Below, piece after piece: positions 27,601 through 36,912 of a DNA stretch of 64,000 bases. The stretch is taken from assembly GCF_002896965.1 (NCBI RefSeq), contig NZ_LYMM01000001.1, positions 124,001-188,000 of the forward strand, written 5' to 3'. A model generated the notes under the pieces. The model saw only the letters and a program-made list of their open reading frames with translations. It ran no database searches and was not told the origin of the DNA. Position 1 is the first letter of the stretch, and every line of letters begins with the position of its first letter. A program made the position numbers and the translations under genes. This DNA comes from Novosphingobium guangzhouense. Lineage in GTDB: Bacteria; Pseudomonadota; Alphaproteobacteria; Sphingomonadales; Sphingomonadaceae.

Positions 27601-29632
27601 CAATGACACAGTCGTCATCGCCGTCGCGGTGGACGAGGCCGGCAACATCAGCCTTCCAGCCAGCACCGCCGTAGACACGGTGGCACCGCCGGCACCGGTC
27701 GTCGCCGCCAGCAACGGCAACGTGATCACCGGCAACGGAGAGCCGGGTACGATCATCATGATCTCGGATGCGTTAGGCGTTCCCTTGGGAGAGGCCACTG
27801 TCGACGCGAACGGCCACTGGACATTTACACCGGCCTCCCCTCTTCCGGACTCCACCATTGTCGAAGCGGTCGCAGTAGACGCGGCAGGCAATACCAGCAC
27901 GATGGCCTTCATCACGATTGATGCCATTGCACCCGACAGCCCGATCCTTTCGCTCGTGTCCGAAGGGGAAGTGCTGATGGTGGCGGCTGAGCCAGGTAGC
28001 GTGGTTCGGATCGTAGTTAACGGAGATGCCGCAAATCCCTTCTTGGTTAACATTGATAGCAACGGCAGCGGCAGCCTCTCCCTACTAGCGCCGCTCATCG
28101 GCAGCGAGACCGTAACGGCTATCACAATCGACGCTGCGGGCAATCAAAGCGGTCCAACTGTTTTTGTTGTACCCGACATCGTGCCGCCGACGATAATCGT
28201 CGTCGAAGCGGAAGATGGCTTCGTAAATGCCGCCGAGGCTGCGAATGGTGTTCAGGTCGACATCGCCATCCGGCCCACCATGCAAGAAGGTCAGACGATT
28301 ACCGTCGTTCTCGATGGCGCAAATGGTTATCAGGCAACCGAATCGCATGTGCTTTCCGCAGCCGACCTACTTTCCCAATCGCTCATCATGACAGTCGCAC
28401 CCAGCGGGAATTTCCCCGACGGCGCTGCCCAGATAACCGCCCGGATTGATGGAGGTGCGGCATCAATCCCTGTTGAGTTTCTTGTAGACAAGACACCCCC
28501 TGCGACACCGCTTCTATCCCTCGTCGCCAATGCTTTGACAATCTCTGCAGAGCCAAACTCCGAACTCACTATCATCGCCAATATCGGGGGGCTTGAGACG
28601 GAAACCGTTGTAACCGTCAATAACAGCGGTCTGGCATCACTCAATCTGCTGACCGATCTAGGCGTGCGGCTGGATTGGACACAGCTGCTGGAAACACAGA
28701 TATCAGTGGTGAGCGCAGACGCCGCGGGCAACACAAGCAGCGTGGCGACGGTAGCCTTGGCGCCCACTGTGGAAACGCCCGTAACCATCGGCAACCTCGG
28801 ACTGGATGTCAGCCTTAATCCACTGAGCCCCCGATTTGGTGTGAGTGGTAATACCGAGCCCAACTCTTCGGTGGTGGTGCAGGTGACAACGCCCGCGCTG
28901 AATGTTGAATTGCTGCCATTGATTGCGGATGGCAGCGGCAACTTCAGCCTCAATCTTCTCAGCCCCACGATACTGAACCAATTGGGTTTGAGCATCACCG
29001 ATGTCCTCAATCTGGGCTCGGAGATATCCCTCGGATTAGTTGCCACCGACGGGCAAGGTAACGAAAGTGCCACCTATGGCTTGTCGCTCAGCCCCAACGG
29101 CCTGTCCCTTGCCATTGGCCAGATAGATGTGAACGGCACGTTGTCGGACGACATCATGTCCGGGGCAACGGGTGCGGAACATATCAACGGCAACAGCGGG
29201 AACGACTTTATTCAGAACGTAAGCGTGGGCGATCATGTTCTGGCCGGGCTGGGCAATGACACCATCCAGGTCACCGCTCCGAATTTTTCCACGGTCGACG
29301 GTGGTAGTGGCTTTGATACCGTGCTGCTTGGAAATGGCATAAACCTTGACTACGGTGCAAACGGCGTAGGCACGTTCGCCAATATCGAGAGAGTTGACCT
29401 TGGAACTGGTGGAAGCGGCAGCGTTCTTACTTTAACTTCGGCAGAAGTTTCAGCAATCACCGACGCTGGAAATACCTTGCAGATTACAGGTGATTCCAAC
29501 GACGTCCTGCACATCACAGGTGCCGTAAATACGGGATCATCTCAGACCCTCGAAGGTATTGCGTACAACGTCTACGCCTTCGGTATCAATACCGTGCTGG
29601 TAGAGGAAAACACCGTTCAGGTCATCGTGTGA
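24602..29632 (+). CDS. Large BapA-like repeat adhesin, type I secreted
   Basis: A 1676-aa surface adhesin. Residues 1-105 form a BapA-type N-terminal domain (GYAREGSDLVVHLKTGETLR). An Ala/Gly-rich hydrophobic linker follows (about 110-165). Residues about 168-1499 are fifteen Ig-like repeats of roughly 82-105 residues with a recurring TDGNGNPIGQ...ANGT...RDAAGN pattern. Residues 1500-1676 hold a reduced RTX-like segment (GNSGNDFI, LAGLGNDTI, VDGGSGFD) and a hydrophobic, acidic tail ending VLVEENTVQVIV, as expected of a C-terminal type I signal. There is no Sec signal. The ATG has GGGAGA seven bases upstream. The stop overlaps the TolC gene by GTGA, followed by the ABC and HlyD genes, so cargo and exporter form one operon. 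The role is probably cell-cell or surface attachment and biofilm. The DNA is less GC-rich than neighbours. Confidence 0.9.
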   Translation: MTVEAKIASDMSAVHSAPVQIVQNSVSVTPGSSVALNVQPEAVSGYAREGSDLVVHLKTGETLRVSNFYADPSKLSHLMLVEEDHLVAVDVAQVSGGALATPAYAPIDAMAGFTTPAAASAAGAAAGAAGGGLGMGVIAPLAVLGGGGLVAAAASGGGGDSDDTPSDNTPPAAPTDLTVSAAGDRLTGRAEAGATVLIDTDGNGIANYTVTAAADGLFTVILNPALVNAQTISVTARDAAGNNGPAATVTAPDYTAPQPATEISVAEDGSSISGTGEPGATVLIDVDQDGEADYTTTIGTNGRFFLRFAVRITNGEPIDVTIIDDADNESTIVTVQAPDHTPPPATAPTIDATNGTIIEGTAASGVAVVITGADGVIIGQAAIEQDGSWSFTPSSPLANGVIITANAINDEGQAGPAATVTVDAVAPDAPVISQSNGTQISGMAEAGAVIILTDGNGNPIGQTTANANGIWSFTPGNSLQNGTVINAIARDAAGNTSGQVSTTVDSIAPPAPVLTPPNAVTVAGTAEANATILISDGNGNPIGQAIADANGNWTFNASPPLANGTIVRVVAMDGAGNLGPFAGATVDAIAPATPNVAPSQGTVISGTAEAGATILLTDGNGNPLGQTTVNGDGTWNFTPLNPLANGTTVNAVARDAAANVSPIRTIITDSVAPATPTISPSNGTEVSGTAESGSTITLVDGNGNFVGQAVADADGGWSFMPPTPLPNGSVVNATAQDAAGNVSGPASTTVDTVSPDEPVINPTGGAQVTGTAEAGTLLLLVDGDGNAIGQTIVDANGAWTFTPDAPLPDGTVVNATAQDAAGNISSQASATVDASSPADPTIDPTNGSVVTGTAEPNSTVVLMDGTGSSFASFSPMGRNGATSTFAATTIVPDYGLPLGQVTTDGQGNWTFTPVVPLPDGTVVIAVSVDAAGNVSGPVDTIVDGIAPDAPTIDPTTGLLLQGLADPGVTIRLSDGQGNPIGETTADDDGAWSFIPAISLPNDTVVIAVAVDEAGNISLPASTAVDTVAPPAPVVAASNGNVITGNGEPGTIIMISDALGVPLGEATVDANGHWTFTPASPLPDSTIVEAVAVDAAGNTSTMAFITIDAIAPDSPILSLVSEGEVLMVAAEPGSVVRIVVNGDAANPFLVNIDSNGSGSLSLLAPLIGSETVTAITIDAAGNQSGPTVFVVPDIVPPTIIVVEAEDGFVNAAEAANGVQVDIAIRPTMQEGQTITVVLDGANGYQATESHVLSAADLLSQSLIMTVAPSGNFPDGAAQITARIDGGAASIPVEFLVDKTPPATPLLSLVANALTISAEPNSELTIIANIGGLETETVVTVNNSGLASLNLLTDLGVRLDWTQLLETQISVVSADAAGNTSSVATVALAPTVETPVTIGNLGLDVSLNPLSPRFGVSGNTEPNSSVVVQVTTPALNVELLPLIADGSGNFSLNLLSPTILNQLGLSITDVLNLGSEISLGLVATDGQGNESATYGLSLSPNGLSLAIGQIDVNGTLSDDIMSGATGAEHINGNSGNDFIQNVSVGDHVLAGLGNDTIQVTAPNFSTVDGGSGFDTVLLGNGINLDYGANGVGTFANIERVDLGTGGSGSVLTLTSAEVSAITDAGNTLQITGDSNDVLHITGAVNTGSSQTLEGIAYNVYAFGINTVLVEENTVQVIV
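25103..29098 (+). repeat. Tandem Ig-like domain repeats in the adhesin (15 units)
   Basis: About 4 kb of in-frame repeats. The middle eight units (about 25877-27927) are the most alike, near 246 bases each; the first three and last four are diverged and vary in length. Unit 9 carries an extra 28 residues between DGTG and LPLGQ (27203-27286). DNA similarity between units is moderate, so these are old repeats under selection rather than fresh duplications. Confidence 0.85.
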
Positions 29633-30903
29633 ACACGGCCTGGTATCGCCATGTTCGCCTGTGCCTGGCGTTCGGCGCGATCGTCCTTTCACTAACCTCC
29701 CTCAGTTCATCATCCAGCGCCGCAATGACGGTAGAGGAGGCGGTTTTGATTGCCATTGCACGGCACCCTACCCTTGCCGCCGCAACGTCGGAAGTCAAAG
29801 CGGCGCATACCGAAGTGAAGGCAGCTCGCTCAGGTTATCTCCCCTCCTTCTCCGCATCAGGAGGACCGCAGGAAACCTCACCCGATGAATGGGCTTATGA
29901 AGTGACTGCTGCGCAAATGATTTATGACTGGGGATTAACCCGCAACAAGGTAGACGGCGCCCGAGCGTCCGAACGGCAACGCCGCGCCGAATGGTTCATC
30001 GCCCGCGACGATGCGGCAAGTGACGTCATCGAAACCTATCTTGATGTACTGCTGGCCCAATCGCAGACGGAAATCGATCTTGCGCAAATAGCAACGCTCG
30101 AAGACCTCGTTCACATGACGGGAGAGCGGGCAGATAGTGGTTACGCCGATCGGAGCGAGCCTGAACGCGCCGAACTCGAACTGGCACGTGCACGGCAGAG
30201 GCTTGCCAGCGACGAAGGCCAAGCTGCTGATGCTGCAGCCCAATACGAAACGTTGGTGGGTACGCGCCCTGACAATCTACAACAGCCTGCACCACTATCA
30301 ATGTCCCAACGGATCAAGGGCCAGGACATTGATGCCTTGATAGATGAAGCGCCCCTTTATCGTAAGGCGCTGGAAGATACCCGGTCCGCGCGAGCACAGT
30401 TCGGAGAAGCCCGCGCAGGCATACTTCCGCGGCTAAATCTGGAAGCAACCGCGCTCAGCCGCGAAATTGGCGGGCGAATGGAAAGCGACGCAGTAGTGGC
30501 TGTGCGGCTGCGAATGTCGCCCATGCAAGGGCTTTCCGCATTCCATCGCATCGATGCCGCACAGCAGAAGGTGAACGCCGCACAATGGACGGAAGCGGCA
30601 ACACGCAGGGATATCTCACGCCAGTTGCGCAACCTGATTGTTACCTCAACAGCTCTGGAAGATCAGGCTCTGGCCTTGCGCAATCAGGTCTCCGGCGCCG
30701 GCGAATTGAGTGACGTCTATCGAGAGCAATTTGCAGTCGGGCGCCGTGATATCGTCGACCTCGTAACGATCCAGCGCGAGCATTTCGATGCACGCCGAGC
30801 GCTTAATGAAATTACGTTGCAGTCTATCCGGATTCAATATCGGATAGCGGCAAGCCTGGGAAAACTATCTGAGCTTCTCCCGCTCCCCGAGGAGGACCTC
30901 TGA
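29629..30903 (+). CDS. TolC-family outer-membrane channel of the adhesin secretion system
   Basis: A 424-aa TolC-like protein with a signal peptide (VRLCLAFGAIVLSLTSLSSS). The helix-rich repeats include MTVEEAVLIAIARHPTLAAA, YDWGLTRNKVDGA and, in the second half, RRDIVDLVTIQREHFDARRA, the end of the second coiled coil. It starts at a GTG inside the GTGA overlap with the adhesin gene and ends in a TGATG overlap with the ABC gene. It forms the outer-membrane duct for the adhesin, like LapE or BapB. Confidence 0.9.
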   Translation: MNTAWYRHVRLCLAFGAIVLSLTSLSSSSSAAMTVEEAVLIAIARHPTLAAATSEVKAAHTEVKAARSGYLPSFSASGGPQETSPDEWAYEVTAAQMIYDWGLTRNKVDGARASERQRRAEWFIARDDAASDVIETYLDVLLAQSQTEIDLAQIATLEDLVHMTGERADSGYADRSEPERAELELARARQRLASDEGQAADAAAQYETLVGTRPDNLQQPAPLSMSQRIKGQDIDALIDEAPLYRKALEDTRSARAQFGEARAGILPRLNLEATALSREIGGRMESDAVVAVRLRMSPMQGLSAFHRIDAAQQKVNAAQWTEAATRRDISRQLRNLIVTSTALEDQALALRNQVSGAGELSDVYREQFAVGRRDIVDLVTIQREHFDARRALNEITLQSIRIQYRIAASLGKLSELLPLPEEDL

Positions 30904-33032
30904 TGGCGGCCCACCAGGACCCCTTGCGCGAGGGGCTGGTGCTTCTGGCTGCGATGCTCGGGCGTCACGCAAGTGTGTCCGGACTGGGCGACGGCATGCC
31001 GCTGGTCGACGGCACGCTTACACTAGACATGGTGCCAAGGGCCATGCGTCGCCTTGATATAGTGGCGCAGGTCAGACGATGCGATCTGGACGTACCGCAT
31101 TACCTGTTACCTGCCCTGCTGCTTCTGAAGGACGGAGACAGCGTGATCCTCTCCGCCATCGAAGACGATAGCGCGATCTTACGGTTGCCCAAGGCAGATG
31201 GCGGCCTGCAACGTATGTCACTGGCAGAATTGTCGACATTGCATTCCGGCATGGCCGTCTTCGCCAAGTCTCATTTCAAGACTGACGCACGTGCAGGCGC
31301 CTTGGCCTCCACCGATGGCAAACACTGGTTCTTCAGTGCCCTTCGCCGTTATCGCAGTGGGTATCTCGAAGTAGCGCTTGGCGCCATGATGGCAAACCTG
31401 CTGGCCATCGGCACCGCGCTCTTTGCCATGCAAGTCTACGACCGTGTCGTGCCCAATTCGGCCTACGATACCTTATGGGTGCTGGCCAGCGGCGTTATCC
31501 TTGCGATCGTGTTCGAAGCAGTGCTGCGGCACATGCGCGGGCATTTGCTTAATGCGATGGGCAAGAGCCTTGACCTGACGCTTTCGACTCAACTGTTCGC
31601 GCGTGTGCTGGAGACACGCTTGTCCGCCCGCCCGGCGTCACTTGGCGCCTTCACGAGCCAGATTCGCGAATTCGAAGGAGTCCGTGAATTTTTCACGTCC
31701 TCTAGCGCGGCTATCGCGAGTGATCTGCCGTTTACATTAATATTTCTTGCGATCATTGCGCTGATCGGTGGACCGGTAGTGGCTGTGCCGATCGCTTCGA
31801 TCATACTGATGATTTTGCCGGGTCTACTCATGCAGAGGAGCCTAGCCGATCTTTCCCGCCAGACGCTGCGCGAAGGGGCAATCAAGAACAGCGTTCTTAT
31901 CGAAGCAGTGGAAAACATCGAAACTATAAAAACCGGGCGCGGCGAAGGGCGTGCGCTGCAAATGTGGGAGTCTTTGTCCGCCAAACTTGCCGAAACGGCA
32001 CGCCGCAGCCACTCCTTGTCCAGCGCCCTGACGTATGGCGCCGCTATGGTACAGCAGCTGTGTTACGTTGGGGTTGTCGCCTTCGGGGTCTATCGGATTG
32101 GCGAAGGCGCGATGACGGTAGGCGCACTGGTGGCATGTTCGTTGCTCGCAGCACGGGCAGTCGCGCCTATATCGCAAGCAACCGGAGTATTGGCTCGCTG
32201 GCAACATATCCGCGTGGCCCTTGAAGGGCTGGACCAGTTGATGAGCGCTGCTGTAGAACGACCTGAAAACCGGGTTTTCGCACGCGCTGAGCGGCTTCGC
32301 GGCAGTTTCGCTCTGACCGATGTCCAAGTGCGCTACGGTGACGGGCCTCCGGTGGTGAACATCGCTGCACTGTCCATCGAAGCCGGAGAGAAACTGGCTA
32401 TTCTTGGCGGCAATGGGGCAGGCAAATCAACGCTATTGCGGGTGCTGTCCGGGCTGGGTGACGCAACAGCCGGTGCCGTGATGGTCGATGGTATGAATCT
32501 TTCCCAGATAGACCCCTCCGATCGCCGTTCCGCCATAGGGTTCGTGCCACAGGATGTTGCGCTTATACACGGCTCCCTGCGTGATAACCTGAACCTGGAA
32601 GGGCGAGCTATATCCGACGCGGAAATGCTTGGCGCGCTTGACGACGTGGGCCTTGGCCGGTTCGTTCGCGCCAACCCGCTGGGCCTTGACATGCCGCTGG
32701 TCAGTAGCCGGAGCCTTTCGGGAGGACAACGGCAGGCGGTCGCCCTTGCCAGAGTGATTCTGCAGGACCCCCAGATCCTCATCATGGACGAACCGACAGC
32801 CTTTTTCGATCAGGCAGCAGAGGACCATGTCGTGGCGCGCCTCAAGGCCTGGCTGGGCGAACGAACACTGGTGGTTACCACACACAAGCGCTCGATGCTG
32901 GCTCTCGTCCAGCGCATCGTGGTCTTGCGCGATGGCAGCGTTATTATGGACGGGCCGGTCGAAGGCATTGTTTCCGGTAATGAGGTCAAGGCGCCTGAAC
33001 GCGCAACGGCAGGAGCGGCGCATGGCGGTTGA
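30903..33032 (+). CDS. Type I secretion ABC permease/ATPase (LapB-like, inactive C39-like N-domain)
   Basis: A 709-aa fused exporter half. Residues about 1-135 are a C39-peptidase-like domain without the catalytic Cys, as in LapB and HlyB, which docks the cargo instead of cutting it. Residues about 150-440 hold the membrane helices (EVALGAMMANLLAIGTALFA and AMQVYDRVVPN). The ATPase has Walker A GGNGAGKST, signature LSGGQRQ, Walker B ILIMDEPTAFFD and a switch His in VVTTHKR. The ATG shares a base with the TolC stop, and the gene overlaps the adaptor start by 11 bases. It powers one-step export of the adhesin. Confidence 0.93.
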   Translation: MAAHQDPLREGLVLLAAMLGRHASVSGLGDGMPLVDGTLTLDMVPRAMRRLDIVAQVRRCDLDVPHYLLPALLLLKDGDSVILSAIEDDSAILRLPKADGGLQRMSLAELSTLHSGMAVFAKSHFKTDARAGALASTDGKHWFFSALRRYRSGYLEVALGAMMANLLAIGTALFAMQVYDRVVPNSAYDTLWVLASGVILAIVFEAVLRHMRGHLLNAMGKSLDLTLSTQLFARVLETRLSARPASLGAFTSQIREFEGVREFFTSSSAAIASDLPFTLIFLAIIALIGGPVVAVPIASIILMILPGLLMQRSLADLSRQTLREGAIKNSVLIEAVENIETIKTGRGEGRALQMWESLSAKLAETARRSHSLSSALTYGAAMVQQLCYVGVVAFGVYRIGEGAMTVGALVACSLLAARAVAPISQATGVLARWQHIRVALEGLDQLMSAAVERPENRVFARAERLRGSFALTDVQVRYGDGPPVVNIAALSIEAGEKLAILGGNGAGKSTLLRVLSGLGDATAGAVMVDGMNLSQIDPSDRRSAIGFVPQDVALIHGSLRDNLNLEGRAISDAEMLGALDDVGLGRFVRANPLGLDMPLVSSRSLSGGQRQAVALARVILQDPQILIMDEPTAFFDQAAEDHVVARLKAWLGERTLVVTTHKRSMLALVQRIVVLRDGSVIMDGPVEGIVSGNEVKAPERATAGAAHGG

Positions 33033-34212
33033 AGGCATTTCGGCGCGCATGCTGCATCGCGAACTTGATGATCCATTTCGTACCGGACTGCATCCAACGT
33101 ATCGGCCCCTGTTATGGGCAGTGATGGCCTGCATAGTGATCACAATCCTCTGGGCCGGATTTGCCCGCATCGACGAAGTCACGCGTGGTGAAGGACGGGT
33201 CGTGCCTGTGAGCAGAATGCAGAAAATACAAAGCCTTGAGGGCGGAATATTAGATGAATTGCTTGTTCGCGAGGGAGACATGGTGGCGCGCGGGCAAGCC
33301 CTTGTCAGGCTGGACCCGACCCACTTTCGCACATCCTACGAAGAATCTTCCAATCAGGCGAGTGTCCTGAAAGCCGCAATCGCGCGCCTGCAGGCCGAAG
33401 TTCTTGGCAAGGCAACCATCGACTTCCCCCCCGAGATTGCGTCAGACAGTGCAGTAGCCCGCTCCGAACGCGAACTTTTCGTGTCGCGTCGCAGCAAACT
33501 GGATCAGGGGCGGCGCACGCTTCGGCAACAAATCGGCATCGCTCAAGGGCAACTCGCCATTGTGCAGCCGCTTACTGCGCGCAAAGTTGTGAGCGAGATG
33601 GAAGTGCTCAAGCTCCAGCAGGAAATTGCCACATACACCGGCAAGCTGGTCGAGCTTGAAAATACGTATGCTCAGGAAGCCTACACCGAACTTGCGAACA
33701 AGCAGGCCGAACTGAGTGCCGTCAGCCCTATCGTGCAGCAGCGTGGTGACCAGCTGCGACGGACCGAAATCCGTTCGCCGGTGCGCGGGCGTGTAAACAC
33801 GGTGCTCATCAACACCCGTGGCGGCGTGGTGCAGCCGGGCGAGCCGATCATGGAGGTGACGCCTATGGAGGATCGCTTGCTGATAGAAGCGCGCGTCCGC
33901 CCACGTGATGTGGCGTTTCTGGTTCCCGGAATGCCGGCGAAGGTCAAGATTACAGCCTATGATTATACCATCTACGGCGACCTCAATGGCAGGGTAGAGC
34001 GGATCAGCGCTGACACGATCGAAGAGGAGACGGTACGCGGCAAGGAAGCCTACTATCAGGTTTTCGTCCGTACCGATGGCGCCCATCTGATGCGCGACGG
34101 AAAGCCGTTACCGATCATCCCCGGCATGGTGGCAGAGGTCGACATCCTGAACGGAAAACGCAGCGTTCTCAATTACCTGTTACGCCCTCTTCTCAAGGCG
34201 CGTCTACATTGA
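33022..34212 (+). CDS. HlyD-family type I secretion adaptor (LapC-like)
   Basis: A 396-aa membrane fusion protein. A single N-terminal helix (LLWAVMACIVITILWAGFAR) anchors it; the HlyD motifs GEGRVVPVSRMQKIQSLEGG and RSPVRGRVN flank a long coiled coil. The C-terminal GMVAEVDILNGKRSVLNYLL is the typical HlyD ending. The ATG at 33022 is preceded by AGGAG with a 7-base gap and overlaps the ABC gene. It is the fourth and last gene of the adhesin operon and ends two bases before the convergent MFS gene. Confidence 0.92.
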   Translation: MAVEGISARMLHRELDDPFRTGLHPTYRPLLWAVMACIVITILWAGFARIDEVTRGEGRVVPVSRMQKIQSLEGGILDELLVREGDMVARGQALVRLDPTHFRTSYEESSNQASVLKAAIARLQAEVLGKATIDFPPEIASDSAVARSERELFVSRRSKLDQGRRTLRQQIGIAQGQLAIVQPLTARKVVSEMEVLKLQQEIATYTGKLVELENTYAQEAYTELANKQAELSAVSPIVQQRGDQLRRTEIRSPVRGRVNTVLINTRGGVVQPGEPIMEVTPMEDRLLIEARVRPRDVAFLVPGMPAKVKITAYDYTIYGDLNGRVERISADTIEEETVRGKEAYYQVFVRTDGAHLMRDGKPLPIIPGMVAEVDILNGKRSVLNYLLRPLLKARLH

Positions 34213-34214
34213 TT

Positions 34215-35750
34215 TCAGGCAGCGGAACGCTGCTGCCGCTCAGAGTTCTCTTCAGATTCGCCGTGCCCACTAATCTCAGCCCCTGCGTCCTTTGCGAAAC
34301 GCAAATTCCAGATGGTAGCCGTAAGCGAAATGGCCGTAACAACCCAGAATGCAACTGAGAAGTCGTGCAAAGTCGGCGCGGCATCCCCGCTCGCCAGCAT
34401 GGCAAGGTGAAGCGCCATCGCCGCAACGCAGATGCCCAAGGACAGCATGAGTTGCTGAAAGGTGGAATAGAACGCCGTCGCGCTGCTCATCTGGCGCTTG
34501 TCCACTCCCGCATAAGCAATCGTATTGTAGGCGGTGAACTGGAACGACATGAAGAAGCCGCACAGGACCAACACCACGAACATCGCCCAGGTTGGCCAAG
34601 TTGGTCCGAAAAATCCGCAGATAGCATAGCCGACCGTTGCTATTATACCGTTGCAGATCAGCGATCGGCGAAAGCCGAAGCGGCGCAGCACGCGCGGCGC
34701 GAAGCTTTTCATTGCCAGTGAACCGATGGCCGTGGCGACCGTGATCGTGCCGCTTTTCGCAGCAGTGAAGCCCAGCCCCACTTGCATCATCAACGGCAGC
34801 AGGAACGGCTGCGCACCCTGGGTGATGCGGGTGATCGACCCGGCGATTACCGAAAGCCGGAACGTAGGATCTCGCAGCAATGCAAGGTCAAGGATCGCCC
34901 CTTTGCGATTGCGGGCGTGGCGCACGTAGAAATACCCCGCAACCAGACCAACCGCCACGAGCACGGCGGCCATGGCGCCCTCCCCCGGACGGCTTACCAT
35001 TTCGAACCCGAACAAGAGGCATCCCAGCGAAAGACCGCTCAGGACAAAGCCCACAGTATCGAAGCGTCCGGGATCGTCTTCCCGAATGTTTGCGATGTAA
35101 CGGCCCACCAGCCAGAAGCCGAGCGCTCCCATCGGCAGGTTGATGTAGAATATCCAGCGCCAGTCCAGATATGTGACGATAAAGCCACCCAGCGGCGGCC
35201 CCAAAATTGGCCCGATCAAGGCTGGAACAAGCAGCCAGGACATCGCATTGACCATGTCGCGCTTGGCGACGGAGCGAAGCAGCACGAGCCGTCCTACGGG
35301 GATCATCATGGCTCCGCCGATCCCCTGGACAAAGCGCGATACAACGATCATTTCCAGCGAAACCGATTGCCCGCAGGCCAGGCTGCCCAGCACGAAGAGC
35401 AGGATCGCACCACGAAATACGGTGCGCGACCCGAAGCGATCCGCCAGCGAACCCGACGCGGGAATGAAGATCGCAAGCGCCAGCAGATAGGACGTCAGCG
35501 CAACGCTCATTTCCTGCGGTCGCACTGCGAAATCACGCGCCATCGTCGGCAGCGCCGTGGCCAGCACCGTTGCATCGACGAATTCCATGAACAGTGCGGA
35601 GGCTATAATGAGGGCGATAAAGCGGTAATTCGCACCCGTCTCCGGCGGCCCCTCATCCCGTGTTCTGGCCAGAGCATTGGCAGCGGGAACGATACCGTCA
35701 CGCACTTCGGCATTGACCGATGCGATACCGCGCCGCCGCGGCCTCAGCAT
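34215..35750 (-). CDS. DHA2-type MFS multidrug transporter (EmrB/QacA family)
   Basis: About 511 aa with 14 predicted helices. Family motifs are ATVLATALPTMARDF in helix 1, GSLADRFGSRTVFRGA (motif A) after helix 2, and LVPALIGPILGPPLGGFI (antiporter motif C) in helix 5, followed by WRWIFYINLPMGALG. The N-terminal start is uncertain: ATG at 35750 is used, but the 60 residues before the first helix are not conserved in character and a later GTG is possible. It is convergent with the adhesin operon and has no EmrA partner nearby, so it may work alone. Confidence 0.88.
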   Translation of the reverse strand: MLRPRRRGIASVNAEVRDGIVPAANALARTRDEGPPETGANYRFIALIIASALFMEFVDATVLATALPTMARDFAVRPQEMSVALTSYLLALAIFIPASGSLADRFGSRTVFRGAILLFVLGSLACGQSVSLEMIVVSRFVQGIGGAMMIPVGRLVLLRSVAKRDMVNAMSWLLVPALIGPILGPPLGGFIVTYLDWRWIFYINLPMGALGFWLVGRYIANIREDDPGRFDTVGFVLSGLSLGCLLFGFEMVSRPGEGAMAAVLVAVGLVAGYFYVRHARNRKGAILDLALLRDPTFRLSVIAGSITRITQGAQPFLLPLMMQVGLGFTAAKSGTITVATAIGSLAMKSFAPRVLRRFGFRRSLICNGIIATVGYAICGFFGPTWPTWAMFVVLVLCGFFMSFQFTAYNTIAYAGVDKRQMSSATAFYSTFQQLMLSLGICVAAMALHLAMLASGDAAPTLHDFSVAFWVVTAISLTATIWNLRFAKDAGAEISGHGESEENSERQQRSAA

Positions 35751-35927
35751 GGGACCAGGGGGCAGCGGGCAAGAAGGTACATGTTCAGCTTTCCGGGTTG
35801 CGGACCAGTGGGCTCTCCCATGCAAGGGCCGCCCATCGTGCTGCGAGCGTGCCGGAGCCCGCTATATAGGTGTCACGCGCCGGAAGGAAAGCCCTGCAAC
35901 AAAAGGACCGATCACTCGCCTCGCAGT

Positions 35928-36821
35928 TCAGGACATGGCCGGAGGCTTCAGAAATGGATCGTCGGGCAAAGGAATGAATTCCTTGTCATCCGCGTCCGGG
36001 AGTTTCATGCGCCCCGCCTTCCAGTCTTCCGCGGCCTGCCGAAGCCTTTCCTTGGACGAGGACACGAAGTTCCAGTAAAGAAAGCGTTCGCCCACAGGCT
36101 CGCCGCCCAGCACCATCACGGTCGAGCCCTGCAGGGCGACGATGCTTGAAACATCGGACCCAAGGACCAGCATTTGGCCCGCTTCATAGCAGGTCCCATC
36201 CACCTCGACAGAACCGGTCGCGATATAGACGGCACGTTCCGAATGACCGCCTGGTACTTCGGCTCTTGCCCCAGGAATCATGTCCAGTTGTGCGTAAAAC
36301 AGCGGTGAATGCGTTTTCGCCCCCGCGCTCAGACCATAGGCGCTGCCTGCAATGAGTTGGCCCGTTACACCGGCCTCTTCCCACTGCGGAAGATCATGCC
36401 CGGCGTGGTGCGAAAACGAGGGTGCTGTCTCTTCATCCTCCTTCGGCAGCGCAACCCAGGCCTGAATACCGTGCAAATGATCGCCAACCGCCCGCGCTTT
36501 CTCAAACCGCTCGCTATGCGTGATCCCGCTGCCAGCAGTCATCCAGTTTACCTCGTTCGGGCGCACTGTCTGATGCGAGCCGACGCTGTCGCGGTGCATG
36601 ATCTCGCCAGAGAACAGATATGTCACCGTGGAAAGTCCGATGTGGGGATGCGGCCTGACGTCAAGGCTGCGATCGGCACCGGCGGCGACGTCAAGCGGAC
36701 CCATATGATCAAAGAACACAAACGGGCCGACCATCCGTCGCTTCGCGAAAGGCAGCACTCGCCCCACGTCCAGACCGCCGCCAAGATTGCGCCGTCGTTG
36801 CTCGATTACCATCTCGATCAT
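35928..36821 (-). CDS. Pirin-family bicupin protein
   Basis: A 297-aa double-cupin protein. The first cupin carries RPHPHIGLSTVTYLFSGEI and SGITHSER, with the His/Glu metal ligands of pirins; the second cupin (AVYIATGSVEVDGTCYEAGQ) is the degenerate one. Bacterial pirins act as quercetinases or metabolic regulators, and the role here is not clear. The C-terminal FVSSSKERLRQAAEDWKAG is also typical. It is divergent from the DUF2520 gene by 91 bases. Confidence 0.9.
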   Translation of the reverse strand: MIEMVIEQRRRNLGGGLDVGRVLPFAKRRMVGPFVFFDHMGPLDVAAGADRSLDVRPHPHIGLSTVTYLFSGEIMHRDSVGSHQTVRPNEVNWMTAGSGITHSERFEKARAVGDHLHGIQAWVALPKEDEETAPSFSHHAGHDLPQWEEAGVTGQLIAGSAYGLSAGAKTHSPLFYAQLDMIPGARAEVPGGHSERAVYIATGSVEVDGTCYEAGQMLVLGSDVSSIVALQGSTVMVLGGEPVGERFLYWNFVSSSKERLRQAAEDWKAGRMKLPDADDKEFIPLPDDPFLKPPAMS

Positions 36822-36912
36822 AAAGGTTCGCCCGTCTGTTTCCTTGCAGTGCCACCTATGATTGATCGCCGAAGCTCGTGCAACTCACACAGGCCCGCGC
36901 TAGGCAGGGGTC

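Noticed and set aside
25103..29098. Regular repeats that could be taken for a CRISPR array
   Set aside because: The period is about 246 bases, in frame, and the units code for Ig-like domains; there are no short identical repeats with unique spacers and no cas genes.
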